This document shows, in pieces, positions 13,320 through 23,830 of a stretch of DNA of 64,000 nucleotides. A program made the position numbers and the translations under genes. Position 1 is the stretch's first letter. The number at the start of each line of letters is the position of its first letter. The DNA is from Rosa chinensis (Eukaryota > Streptophyta > Magnoliopsida > Rosales > Rosaceae), in assembly GCF_002994745.2 (NCBI RefSeq), contig NC_037089.1:79198347-79262346 (forward strand), given 5' to 3'. The notes under the pieces were generated by a model that had not been told where the DNA came from, did not search any database, and was given only the letters and a program-made list of their open reading frames with translations.

Positions 13320-13879
13320 CTAGCGTTCTTCATACATGCTCTGCATGTGTAATAGATTTTTTTTTAAAGAAAATTAAAAAAATAAATAAAATACAGTTAT
13401 TGCAGAGATAAAATAGTGGGAGAGAAAAGTGGAGATGAGAAAATTTATTTTTTATTTTTTTTAATAAAAATTCATTTTATAATTGTCATATTTACCCTTG
13501 TGATTTAATTTATTTTCAAAGTTTTTTAATCTTTCAGGGTCAAATCTGTCAAAATTTTTGATTTTGGCTAACAAAGCTTCTTCTCTTAATAATAGTATAG
13601 ATTAAGAGAAGAGGTTTTGTTAGCTAAAATTAAAAATGTTAACAGAAACGACCTTAAGAGATTAAAATACTTTGAAAATTAATTAAATGATTTAAACCAC
13701 AAGGGCTATTACGACAATTACAAATTATATTTTTCTTAATAAAAATAAACAAAATAAATCCCACAACCCACTAACTTCTGTCTGCAATAACAGTTTTTTT
13801 TCATTATATTTTCTTTTGTATTTTCTGAAGAAAAAAAAAATTTACTTGCACATGAAGAGCATGTGTGGAGGAATGCTAG
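13320..13879. mobile_element. Long foldback (inverted-repeat) element, MITE-like
   Basis: The left arm 13320-13590 and right arm 13601-13879 are inverted, diverged copies around a ~10-base loop. The ends read CTAGCGTTCTTCATACATGC on the left, and on the right the complement of CTAGCATTCCTCCACACATGC. Internal landmarks pair as well: ACAGTTATTGCAGA with its complement, and AAGCTTCTTCTCTTAAT with ATTAAGAGAAGAGGTTTTG. No coding sequence is present. A transcript would fold into a ~270-bp hairpin. It lies about 250 bp upstream of the SAMDC TATA box. Confidence 0.85.
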
Positions 13880-14133
13880 TTTAATTAATTTATTTATTTT
13901 TAACTCATATATTTTAGTGATATTATTAACTCAGAACACCACATGACAATACCACATAATAATTCGGGTGAAGTCCCGACGGCGTCGGTTCGCCACGAAC
14001 CTAATTTGATTCCGTGTAGGGGCAGAATCGTCAACGACTAAAAATGACAGGACGTAATGAGTTGTAGGGCAAATACAGAGGGGTACGACCGCAATTAAGT
14101 CTAAACTTTCGTGGCAAACACGCATTTCTTTTG

Positions 14134-14142
14134 CTATATAAA
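14134..14142 (+). promoter_or_regulatory. TATA box of the SAMDC gene
   Basis: CTATATAAA followed by a CT-rich start region near 14160-14250. This gives a leader of about 1.3 kb before the main start codon, interrupted by introns at 14480-15045 and 15203-15299. Confidence 0.7.
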
Positions 14143-14479
14143 CCCTGCTCTCAATTGAAACCAAGCTTCACGAAAACAAAGGAACATTTGTGATTTGTTT
14201 TACATATCCCTCATCAATTATTTTCGTGAGCCCCCTCTCTCTCAGGATTTCTAGGTTTTCTGAAACGGATTAGGGTTTCCATTATCTTGGTCGCCGTCCC
14301 AAAATTTCGAATCTTTAGGTTTGTTTTCGAACCTTAGATTCTCATTTCTGGGGAGTTTTGTTGTTTCAATTTTGGATTGTTCTCTCATTCTGATTTGAAT
14401 TTGCAGGTTTTGATTTGGAGGTTTCAAAAGGGGGTCTTCGAAGGAGGTTGTAGATTTGGTCAAATTTTATTCATTTATT

Positions 14480-15045
14480 GTAAGTTCGGTTCTTGAGAAT
14501 TTTTATTGTTCTTTGGTTTAATTTCAATTTCAGTTTCAGTTTCAGTTTGTTTGATATTAGAGGAAAAAGAATTGTTCTTTCAACCTAATAAAGGAAATCT
14601 TGTGTTGGTTTTGTGCTTCGTGAAAAGTATGGATCTGAATTTGTAGAATTCAGGAATTTTTTTATATTCAAAATGTAATGGAAACTCTAATGGTTATTTG
14701 AGCAATTGGTTTCGGGTTTTTTTTTTTTTTTTGTGTGAGAATTACTATATTGCTATGGCTGTAATCATTATTCAATCTTATTGTACGAACTCAGGTCCGT
14801 GTTATGTGATAAAGATGCTATTTTGACCCGAATATGACAGAGTTTTGTTTCAGATTTGTTTTTTTTTTTTTTTGAGACATTGTTAGTGATGTTTATGGAA
14901 TCTCATAGAACTCAGGTTTGTGTAAATGTATGTGATCACTTTGCCGGTTTACTTGAGTCTAATTCTTGATACTGAGTGCGTCTCTTATCCCCCTTATTTG
15001 TTTTGGTTTATTGGTGCTAACTCTTTGGTTGATTTGTTTTTACAG
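14480..15045 (+). other. 5' UTR intron of SAMDC
   Basis: Donor GTAAGT at 14480, and an acceptor TTTTTACAG ending at 15045, twelve bases before the tiny uORF. Plant SAMDC genes typically carry such a leader intron upstream of the uORFs. Confidence 0.75.
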
Positions 15046-15056
15046 GTATAAACTGA

Positions 15057-15065
15057 ATGAGCTAA
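15057..15065 (+). CDS. SAMDC tiny uORF (Met-Ser-stop)
   Basis: ATGAGCTAA, a two-codon upstream ORF. Its last base (15065) is the A of the ATG of the next uORF, the one-nucleotide overlap seen in plant SAMDC leaders. In the studied plants the tiny uORF lets ribosomes bypass the inhibitory small uORF when polyamines are low, so translation of SAMDC follows polyamine level. Confidence 0.85.
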   Translation: MS

Positions 15066-15320
15066 TGGAGTCAAAGGGTGGGAAAAAGAAGTCTAGCAGT
15101 AGTAATTCCTCATTATTCTACGAAGCTCCCCTAGGATACAGCATTGAAGACGTCAGACCTCACGGTGGAATCAAGAAATTCAGATCAGCTGCATACTCTA
15201 ACGTAAGTTTTGATTTACTGTGCTTCTTGATGTATGCAATTCTTGGTTCTTGTTGTATGTATGGGGTTCTAATTTCATTTTACTTTTTGTTCTGTGCAGT
15301 GCGTTCGAAAGCCATCCTGA
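15065..15320 (+). CDS. SAMDC small regulatory uORF (52-residue peptide)
   Basis: Two exons, 15065-15202 and 15300-15320, split by a 97-base GT-AG intron. The 52-residue product starts MESKGGKKKSSSS, contains YEAPLGYSIEDVRPHGGI and ends SNCVRKPS, the strongly conserved plant SAMDC uORF peptide. It acts in cis: in other plants, translation of this peptide at high polyamine levels stalls or depletes ribosomes and represses the downstream SAMDC ORF. The stop codon is 154 bases before the main ATG. The intron near the uORF's 3' end means the last six codons depend on splicing. Confidence 0.95.
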
Positions 15321-15474
15321 GTTGTGCTAGGAGTTCACATAGCCCCTTAAGATCGTTAATACTGCAATCTAACTTTAGTCTAGTTCTCTGTCTTACTTCT
15401 CTCAATCTTCTCTCGTTTTCCTCTCGTTCTCCTTTCATCTGGTGTTGCGTCGTCCTTCACTTCAATAATTCGAG

Positions 15475-16590
15475 ATGGCTGTACCGGTGTCTGCAATCGG
15501 ATTTGAAGGATATGAAAAGAGGCTCGAGGTCTGTTTCTTCGAGCCAGGACTGTTTGCTGACCCTAATGGCATGGGTCTCCGCACTTTGTCAAAAGCTCAA
15601 ATTGATGAGATTCTGAAACCAGCTGAATGCACTATTGTTTCATCACTGTCGAATGATGATCTGGACTCGTATGTCCTTTCGGAATCCAGCCTCTTTGTGT
15701 ACCCATACAAAGTTATCATCAAAACTTGCGGGACAACGAAATTGCTTCGCTCAATTCCTGCCATTCTTAAGTTGGCAGAGACTCTCTCACTCGCCGTGAG
15801 ATCTGTGAGGTACTCTCGTGGAAGCTTCATATTTCCTGGTGCTCAGCCTTCCCCACATCGTAGCTTCTCAGAGGAAGTATCTGTCCTTGATGGCCATTTT
15901 GGCAAGCTTGGTTTGGCAAGCAGAGCCTACGTTATGGGTAGCCCTGACAATGCTCAGAAATGGCATGTTTACTCTGCCTCGGCTGAGTTGGCAAGTTTAT
16001 TCTGGGGAGCACGCCCCTCAGGCCCCGTCTACACTCTTGAGATGTGCATGACTGGCTTGGACAGGAAGAAAGCATCAGTGTTTTACAAGACAGATGCAAG
16101 TTCAGCTGCTATTATGACTGAAGATTCTGGCATCAGGAAGATTCTCCCAAAGTCTGAAATCTGTGACTTTGAGTTTGATCCTTGCGGCTACTCTATGAAC
16201 TCCATCGAAGGGGATGCAATTTCCACCATTCATGTGACACCTGAAGACGGTTTCAGCTATGCTAGCTTTGAAACAGTGGGCTACAACTTCAAGGATGTGA
16301 ACTTGACCCATCTGATCAAGAGGGTTCTGGATTGCTTCAAACCAGCTGAGTTCTCTGTGTCTCTGCATTCCACCATTGCTGCAAGTGAAGAACTTGATTT
16401 CCCTCTGGAATTGAGCGGATACTGTTGCGGATCAACAAACTATGAAGAACTGGGTCTAGGAGGTGCAGTCATCTACCACAGCTTTGCCAAGGACGAAGGT
16501 TCTCAGTCTCCAAGGTCAATTCTAAAATGCTGCTGGAGCGAGGACGAGAAGGACGAGGAAGTTGAAGAGAGAGTTCTGGACAAGAACTAG
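15475..16590 (+). CDS. SAMDC: S-adenosylmethionine decarboxylase proenzyme
   Basis: Single-exon 371-residue ORF that makes decarboxylated AdoMet, the aminopropyl donor for spermidine and spermine synthesis in the cytosol. The proenzyme cleaves itself at LSE|SSLF, between Glu70 and Ser71, and Ser71 becomes the catalytic pyruvoyl group. Other family sites are visible: the early glutamate in [10 protein letters not shown], the cysteine in KTCGTT (Cys85) and the processing Ser/His region [10 protein letters not shown]...[10 protein letters not shown]. The PEST-like acidic stretch typical of plant enzymes is present mid-protein. The length is normal for plant SAMDC and no lesions are visible. Expression is expected to be controlled through the two uORFs just upstream. 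Confidence 0.97.
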   Translation: MAVPVSAIGFEGYEKRLEVCFFEPGLFADPNGMGLRTLSKAQIDEILKPAECTIVSSLSNDDLDSYVLSESSLFVYPYKVIIKTCGTTKLLRSIPAILKLAETLSLAVRSVRYSRGSFIFPGAQPSPHRSFSEEVSVLDGHFGKLGLASRAYVMGSPDNAQKWHVYSASAELASLFWGARPSGPVYTLEMCMTGLDRKKASVFYKTDASSAAIMTEDSGIRKILPKSEICDFEFDPCGYSMNSIEGDAISTIHVTPEDGFSYASFETVGYNFKDVNLTHLIKRVLDCFKPAEFSVSLHSTIAASEELDFPLELSGYCCGSTNYEELGLGGAVIYHSFAKDEGSQSPRSILKCCWSEDEKDEEVEERVLDKN

Positions 16591-17617
16591 TGTTTCCCTT
16601 TTTCTTTTTCTTTTTAAATAAACAATTGTCGTGAGGGGTTATGATAATGTAGTAGGGTATTAGTATTTTATGCTATTTTAATATCTAAATAAAGTGGATC
16701 TTGCATGAAGTGTGAGATCCATTGTCCCTGACTCCTGGATGCAGGAGTCTTGAGTCCGTTTTAAGATGAAGTTTTTATATGAAATAGTTTCGTGTTAATG
16801 ATATTATGATATTGTGGTTTATGAAATATGCAATTTAGCAACTTCTTGTTTAGCCCCTTTTGTTGATTAATGCTTCATTAGCTGATCTGCATAGAGGACA
16901 CTGCCTTTTCTTATGTGAGGCTGTTGCCGTTGAAATCCGTCTTTCTTTTGTGAGGCTATTACCGACGAATATCTCTTCTCTTATCTGGGACTATGGCTAA
17001 TGAAATTTCATTGCCCTTCTATTTAAATTTATATTCGACGGATGTTTGTGTTTCCTTTTCATTTCATTTTGTTCCTTGCTTGGGATTACCAGACTCTTTT
17101 CAGAAAGAAGAAACATCCGCGCATATATGCTTTTCACTTTGTTAGAAGTTGTTGGGCTGTATGCAAGTACCTTGATGAGGAATACAGAAATGTCAAAAGA
17201 ACAAGAAAAAGCAACCACCAAATTTGACTAAAATGCGGAAGAAACCAAAGAACATGTACATATCACGGAAGAAATCAACTGGCACGATACATTGCATATG
17301 CTCATTTGAATTTGTGGAGAAGCTGCCTTGGTACTGTTTTCGAAGAAAGGTAAACAAGCCATCCACACATGACTAATTAGTAAATTATGATTTGGTGACC
17401 ACGAAAAATTTAAGAGGGTTGTGGTATCAAGCAAAAGAATGATGCTTCAACTTAATAAGATATATTGGTGCAATGAATGTTGTGTACGTTCTCACAAATT
17501 AGTGAATTATCAAGGATTTCAATTACACTGCTGAAAACAAGTTGAGGAAACAATATCTGAGACCAAAAATTGTCGTCAAATCATACTAATGGCTTAGCAT
17601 TACAGGACAAAAACCCT
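16591..17617. other. SAMDC 3' UTR and spacer
   Basis: AATAAA-type signals occur at 16617-16622 and 16688-16693, both plausible for SAMDC. From about 16850 the sequence is unremarkable AT-rich spacer; the small frames at 17042-17231 look random. Confidence 0.55.
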
Positions 17618-17784
17618 TAATTTCTGCAAGGGCAGACAGAATATAAGTGCTTTCTTTTCAGTATGGCTTGAATTTCCTTGCTGCTCTTATCTGCTGTATC
17701 CGCTTTTTATCCTGCTCAAATTTGCTCTGAAGCATCATAATTTCTGCAAGGACAGACAGATTATAAGTGCTTTCTTTTCAGTAT
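17618..17784. repeat. 47-bp direct repeat bracketing the last RRP7 exon
   Basis: Copies at 17618-17664 and 17738-17784 differ at two bases. Read on the minus strand, the upstream copy (17738-17784) supplies the branch/acceptor end of the last intron. The downstream copy (17618-17664) supplies the stop codon and start of the 3' UTR. The last exon is therefore sandwiched by a duplication. Confidence 0.85.
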
Positions 17785-20693
17785 TTGGGCCCTTTTACCA
17801 ACAAGAATAAATATATTCCCTTCCCAACATTAAAATCTTTTCTTAAGATAAGTGCGCTAGAAGTACATGGAATAAACCACAGCATACTCATAAATTATGT
17901 GTTTTTCTTTTTATCGAATGATTTATTTTCTTAACAAAACCTGAAAAATGTAAATTTTGTAATCTGGCTTAGCTTTCAATCTAAATAATTAGGTGCAGGT
18001 GTCATAATACAAAGTTCTAGATACAAAATTAACATACCATTCCTCTGAGCTTCTTTCCTTTGGAACCGATAAAAGTCTAGCCCAACATCTGTATTCTTCT
18101 TCTTGGCCCTCTTGCTCTCCACAACAGCCTGGGCAACAGAGCCTACTGTAATTCCATCAGCATCCTTGGTTTTCTTCCTTCCTTTATGATGTTGTACAAG
18201 TTGCCATCCCTCCTCAGCAGAAAGGGCTTCTCTTTCTTTTCTTTCCTGTACATTAGACAACAAAGCGGATGAGAACTAAATGAGTCACTACAAGATACTG
18301 GAACAGAAAATGAACAGCTTGATTGAGAATCTGTAAGGACAGACTTTATTTCATGATATTAAAGATGTAGGTGAATTCATATACATTGGATCAGACAAAA
18401 TATTTATATATTCACCGAGTTCGTACAGCTGCGTATACACTAACACGCCATAGACCAAACTGAACATACAATTCACCTATAAATAATATATATAGACCAA
18501 CTGAATACAAAATTCACCTTTTCTACAGTACCTTAGCCTCTATCCTTAAGAGGGGCAAGTATATGAGACATACCTCTCATGAGGAAGATTTAAGTATTAT
18601 GTGGACCAACATTCAAAAGAAGTACAAACAGCAGCAAGCCACGAAGTACATTGAATGTTTAAATGAAACAATATAACTATCACAGTGCTTTTTACATGCA
18701 TAAATCTTCTACTATGTGCACATAGTTGCTAATGGTCAAGGTTCAAAGGCTGGTTTAAATGACAATACTCCAGCTGCATGGCAGTTATAACATGGAAGAG
18801 GAAATTACCTGTTCCAATTTTGCCTCATGTGCAATAATGAACTCATCAATTCTTTGCTGCAGTACCTTCAATCCAGGTCTATTTTGCTGGTATTCCATAA
18901 TCCATTCTGTGGATTAAGAAATTCAGTAAACTAGAAATAAGACATTATCATTGCTTCAAGTTTAACAATGTGGATGGCAAAATTAATATCATAAATGTTG
19001 ACATTAGTAAAGAAAATAACTTTTCTTGGTATTAAAACATGCACAGATCAACAAGTACTTTGGAATCAGTATTTCGTACTTTTCATTCCTCTCGGGCTGC
19101 CCTCATCCTCAGAGGAGATAAGGTAAATATCCTCCTGGTTAGCTTCTTCTTTCTTTTCCAATGACTTCTTAGGTTTTGATGAATCCATATCCCTCCTTTT
19201 CTTTTTCTGAGATTTCTTGGATATGCCTACATCAACAATTTTAATTATAGAGAAAATAAATAGCACCGGTTGCCACCAAATTGTAAAAGCTTGACAAAAT
19301 GTGTCAATTCAAGATTTATACTTGTTATTTCTCTTGAGCAGTCCTCATCCACTGAAGAGAGATGACAATGTTCACCTTGAACAGATTCCACTCTCTTTTC
19401 CAGTAACTTCCCCCCTTCCAAGGAATCACGATTCTTCTTTTTCTTTTTCCTAGCTTTCTTTGAGTTACCTACACAAAAACGGATGAACATAAAGGAACAC
19501 TCAGGTTAAGTACAACTGCTTTTAACATCCCATTCAGTGACCACTTGCTGATTTGCAGGGATAAGAAAACAAAGCGATATTCTTTTATAGTTTATGAGTT
19601 CAGTATTCTTACGATCATCTTCATTGAGCACCATTTCAGCACTTCCAGTCTCTCCCTGAATTTCGAATTGGCTCTGATCATCTGCTGCTTCATCATCTAA
19701 TAAAAAGAAAATTGTCTTAATTGAGTTGAAAGCAGAAAAGGATTTTATTGTTGACACCTCCATGGCATTAATACCTTATTTTTTTAACTTGAGACAAGGA
19801 AAAAAAGTAAAATATCTCAAATTGCATATAAAGCAAAATATAACACAGACAGGCTATGGCATAGGCAATTTGAAAATGTTCATTATTCACTACCAAATTT
19901 TATTCACCAGGGGAAGCCATGAACAGATTGCACAATAAATGAGGTTTATATGCAAGTATGACTAGTACAATGCTACAGGTACAACTAAAGCAGCTTACCA
20001 TTTAATTCATCAAAACCATCGGTATTAGAGGGATCATCCAAATCCTGATTGTTCTTCACCTTCTTTACCTTTCCTTTCCTCAGTTTCTTTGTCTTTTTCT
20101 TGTCATTGGCCTCTTTAGGAGTGTTATCTAGTGAAATGACAACAGCAAACCGCATTGAGTTCATTTCGAATGCAAAATTCTGACCAGGTAATTAACAAGT
20201 TAACATTTAATAAAGCTAGAACTCCACTTACCTTCAATGGAGATCTGAACAACTCTTCTCGAATCACCATTGTTTTCCTTGTCTCTTTTTCTCTTTCTCA
20301 TCTCTGAAGGTCCTGACTTTTTATCTGGATACAATTCAACACAATATCAACTTGTTTATACTTTATACTCTTCTCATCATAAACCTACAGAGCAAAACTT
20401 CAACTTTCCAGGCCAAATTACCCAAGTGTCTTCTGTCTACTACATAATGGACATCAATTACACACATTTCATGTATTGGTTTTTGTTCTAAAATCCAAAA
20501 CCCTTTCCCTACTAACTTCAACTCTACATAATCCCAGAAGCATTCAAGTCAATTCAAACAGCAAAACGAATCAAAAACGAAACTTGAATCAAAGTGCAAG
20601 AGATTAAAGCGACGAACCCTTTTCAACAGGCTCCAAATTTCTCTGGGCAGACTCCTTGTTCTTCTTGGTCTTCTTCTTGTCCTTGACTCCCAT
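17658..20693 (-). CDS. RRP7: RRP7-like ribosomal RNA-processing protein
   Basis: Nine exons on the minus strand: 20693-20618, 20324-20232, 20127-19999, 19696-19613, 19468-19322, 19226-19080, 18906-18809, 18245-18038 and 17743-17658. The sum is 1068 nt, or 355 residues, with all junctions in frame. The N-terminal two thirds are Lys/Glu/Asp-rich and nucleolar-like (MGVKDKKKTKKNKE at the start). The C terminus has the Rrp7 domain, with GWQLVQHHKGRKK, a GLDFYRFQRKEAQRNE segment and the end FEQDKKRIQ...AARKFKPY. In yeast, Rrp7 acts in the small-subunit processome during 18S rRNA maturation, so the product should work in the nucleolus. Exons 2-6 all begin and end in phase 1, and exons 5 and 6 are duplicates of each other. 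The closest Arabidopsis match from memory is At5g38720. Confidence 0.88.
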
Positions 20694-21710
20694 CTTCTCT
20701 CTGAGCAAATAGCTCAACTAAAGAACTGAGACTACCTTATCTTACTAGAAAACAATGCAAAGCAAGAAGAAGAAGAAGAAGAAGAGGGTATCTAAACCTT
20801 AAGGAAACGAACCAAAATATGAGACCAAGTTCGGAACTTGACTGAACCCAGAAACAAAAATCGAGAGGGAGGAGGCTACGGAGAAACAGGGGTTTTGGGT
20901 CTGTTAGGGTGCTCGGGGGCAAATTTGTAATTCGATGTGGTCGTTTTTTATAGTTTGAAAATTGCAGGTGATGCCCCGGATAGTTTTGTTTTTCACCATC
21001 ATAACCCCCATTTTCTTTTATTTACACTTTTTATCCTTTTTGATGTCGGACGCCAGGACAAGAAAAAGTATCTAGCATTTACAGCCAAAGAAGATGCTAA
21101 CGTGGAGCTTGCTTTGCCAAATCCCCTACCAGAGGTTAGGAGTAAATTGGAGATGGAGGTGAAAATAAAAGAAAACTATCGAATACGTACTTATCCCTAG
21201 ATAGCTTCTAACCTTGTACTTGCCAATTAAACTACCTATTTGGACTCTAATTTTTAGAGTACGAGAGTTTTCTCTCTGGACATTTTCTGTTTTATGGTAA
21301 AGTTGTCTTCGTCTACCTCCTTTGTTCCACTGCAATTCCTCCTTTGTCATCGTCTCTCTCTGTCCCCCTCATATTCACATAGCCTTCTAAACTATGTCCA
21401 CGATTGTATATCGATATCACACCTCGCACCTGGCGACTGTCCTAGCTCTTCCAAGTGAAGGGGTGAGTATAGACGACTATGGTGGAGGGCTGGTTTACGG
21501 CCTTTCGCTATGTATCATTTGGATGTAAACGGTTCACAATAGGGGATAGTATATATATGGCCAATTGAGACTTAATTTTTTTTTTTTTTTAATCTTCCCT
21601 ATTTCCTCTACTTTGGGGTCCAAGATTATGTCAGTACAATGTTATGTTTTTTTTTTTTGAAGGGCAGTACAATGTTATGTTATGTGTGAGGAGTATTTTT
21701 TATTTTTTTA
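20694..21710. other. RRP7 upstream region and spacer
   Basis: A GAA-type microsatellite (about 20766-20784) sits in the probable RRP7 leader. No gene is recognised. At 21632-21647 and 21665-21680 a 16-bp sequence CAGTACAATGTTATGT is repeated around an oligo-T tract. Confidence 0.5.
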
Positions 21711-21960
21711 GCCACGTCGTGGCCGATCTCTTTATAATATTGTCACGTTGAATGGATCAAGTGTTCTCATTTCTCTTCAAAAAAAAATCTAACATTTTAC
21801 ATATTTAATAATATTGATCGTCAAACGGTGGACAAATGAGGGAGTTTCGCGGTCACCAATAATGGAATAGAGAATTTTTAAATAATTAATTTTTATTGAA
21901 GTTTACTAAAAGAACTCAAATCTAGCTCCAAAGGGGTGACTGGTTTCTAACTTGTTTAAG
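21711..21960 (+). repeat. Relict KIN 3' flank (diverged copy of 23211-23472)
   Basis: The segment starts with GCCACGTCGTGGCCGAT and holds AACGGTxxACAAA, GGTCACCAATAAT and a CTCAxATCTAGCTCC end. All recur in order downstream of the first KIN gene (23211-23472), with many substitutions. There is no KIN coding sequence upstream of it, so this looks like the tail of a lost tandem copy. Confidence 0.7.
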
Positions 21961-22281
21961 GCTTCCTGTTTGGGATTGCTTCGCTTTTAAAAAATCAGCT
22001 TTTGTTCAAAATTTTATATTTTATTGTGTTTGGTAAATAAATAAAAAACAGCTTTAATTGAAAGTTATAGGTCACTGGCAGGAGATTCTATAAGTAGCCC
22101 AGAGGTTGCTTTTAGAAGCTTATGTGAATCAAAACATGATCTGTAGTTGTTTTATGTACTGACAACACTTTTAAAAATATTATTTACCAAACACGAAATT
22201 GTTTTAATTTACAACTAATTATTCTCACAGTACAGCAGCAGCAGTTTTTTTTTTAAATCACAGGAATCCCAAATTAGCCCT
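21958..22281. mobile_element. MITE-like element
   Basis: The ends are roughly inverted: AAGGCTTCCTGTTTGGGATT at the left, and the complement of AGGGCTAATTTGGGATT at the right. Inner copies of GTGTTTGGTAAATAA and its complement also face each other. The element is about 320 bp, AT-rich and non-coding. The target duplication is unclear. Confidence 0.5.
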
Positions 22282-22434
22282 AAATTTGGTCCAAAGGGTT
22301 TCGAATTAGGGCAATAACTGCAAGTTAGAGGTCGAGAAGTGCTTTGATTTGGGCCAGTAACTTTTGCATTTGGGGTAAATAATATCTTTTAAGAGCAGGA
22401 TGCAACACCTGTAGTTTGCCTCCACGTAGCACAA

Positions 22435-22474
22435 CACGTGTCAAGCATTCAGCTGTTTCCGAGCTCTATATAAA
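22435..22474 (+). promoter_or_regulatory. ABRE/G-box and TATA of first KIN gene
   Basis: CACGTG at 22435-22440 within AACACGTGTC, preceded by CCACGTAG, with TATATAAA at 22467-22474. The same block is almost unchanged in front of the second KIN gene (25978-26017). ACGTGTC is a classic ABA-response element. Confidence 0.75.
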
Positions 22475-22585
22475 CCCTAACCCAGTAGATAGGTATTCAC
22501 CAAAAGCAAGATTGAATTCCAGATCTAAGCAAATACAGTTAAATATCTCAGAGGGTTCTACGTTTCCAAAAAAGCTAACAAGAAA

Positions 22586-23119
22586 ATGGATAAGATGAGC
22601 TACAACGCCGGTGTGGCCAAGGGCCAAACTCAGGTATATATACTCGCAACCCTAGCTAGCTCTATTCACATAATATTCAATCTGCAGGTTTGTTTCTGTT
22701 TCTAAATTTCATTGTGTTTGGGTTTTGATTGTAAACAGGAGAAGGCCAGCACCATGATGGACAAGGCCGGGAATGTTGCACAGTCCGCCAAGGAATCGAT
22801 ACAGAATGCTGGCCAAGTGGATAACTCGCAGAAGATGAGCTACCACGCTGGGGAGGCCAAGGGCCAAACTCAGGTACCTATACTCGCAGCCCTAGCCAGC
22901 TCTATTCACCTATTCAATCTGCAGCTTTGTTTCTGTTTCTAAATTTCATTGTGTTTGGGTTTTGATTGTAAACAGGAGAAGGCCAGCACCATGATGGACA
23001 AGGCCGGGAATGCCGCACAGTCCGCCAAGGAATCGATGCAGAATGCTGGCCAAGCTATTCAGAATACTGCTGCGGGAGCTGCTGACGCCGTCAAGAATGC
23101 TACTGGCATGAACAAGTGA
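22586..23119 (+). CDS. KIN/LEA-like stress protein, internally duplicated fusion
   Basis: Three exons, 22586-22633, 22739-22873 and 22976-23119, encode 108 residues instead of the usual ~66. Exon 1 gives a shortened head (MDKMSYNAGVAKGQTQ). Exon 2 gives the middle of a first unit (EKASTMMDKAGNVAQSAK...) that runs directly into the head of a second unit (VDNSQKMSYHAGEAKGQTQ). Exon 3 gives a complete second tail ending ATGMNK. The two introns are near copies, so a whole exon-intron unit was duplicated and the first unit lost its C-terminal third. KIN/COR6.6-type proteins are small, Ala/Lys/Gln-rich, hydrophilic LEA-like polypeptides induced by cold, drought and ABA. The frame is intact and both splice pairs are GT-AG, so it is probably expressed. 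Confidence 0.85.
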
Positions 23120-23210
23120 TTGAGGCTAGCTGATATGATGGCCTCTATGTTTATATTTAAGCCTTTTTAGTCTTTTTTTTTATAAAGAAGAGAAGCTCTC
23201 TTCTTTTTTT

Positions 23211-23472
23211 ACCACATCGTGGCCGATTCCTCTTTGTACTATTATCTCCTTGAATGAATCAATTGTTCTTCTTTCTCCTGATTAAAAAAAATATCTAACA
23301 TTTCACATACTTGATCATATTGATTAATCATCCAACGGTAAACAAAAGAGAAAGTTTTGTGGTCACCAATAATCAAATGGATAATTTTTAGATAATTATA
23401 TAATATTTTTGTTGAAGTTAACTAAGAGGACTCAGATCTAGCTCCGAAGAATTACAGGTTTGAACTTGTTCA
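23211..23472 (+). repeat. 3' flank of first KIN gene, paralogous to 21711-21960
   Basis: Begins ACCACATCGTGGCCGATTCC and ends near CAGATCTAGCTCCGAAG. It matches the relict block upstream in order and orientation, at roughly three quarters identity by eye. The equivalent flank of the second KIN gene does not show it. Confidence 0.7.
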
Positions 23473-23676
23473 ATTCTGCCATGCTCGAAACATGGCATGC
23501 TCAGGGACGTCACCGTTTTTTGGTCCACTGATTTCATTTGGACAATCATGGCCATTCTTTTGGAAAACCGGCTAACTTGCATAGCTTTTCTAAGTTGAAT
23601 AAAAATGCGAGGGTCCCACTATATAATAGGCAAAGGTGAAAAAAAAATAATAATAACGGTGTGTAGAGCAGTTTTT

Positions 23677-23830
23677 TTAGTTGGGTCCGTTCTTGGCGGA
23701 GTACTCGACGAGCTTGTCGATCCGTTCGTGGAGCTCCAGGTAGGACGGAGAACCAGCCACCGGAGGAGGAGGGCGGGCGTGGAAAGGTGGTGAGGGTGAA
23801 GCAAGATCTTGGCACCTCTTTAAACATAAA
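23677..23830 (-). pseudogene. Fragment resembling a SURP/SWAP-domain splicing protein
   Basis: A short minus-strand frame reads PPFHARPPPPVAGSP followed by LHERIDKLVEYSAKNGP. That resembles the proline-rich lead-in and first helix of a SURP module as in plant CHERP-like splicing factors (usually RIDKLVEY..KNGPEFE). The match stops at NGP and a stop codon follows shortly after. No introns or further domains are seen, so this is at most a captured or retroposed fragment. The resemblance is from memory and short. Confidence 0.35.
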
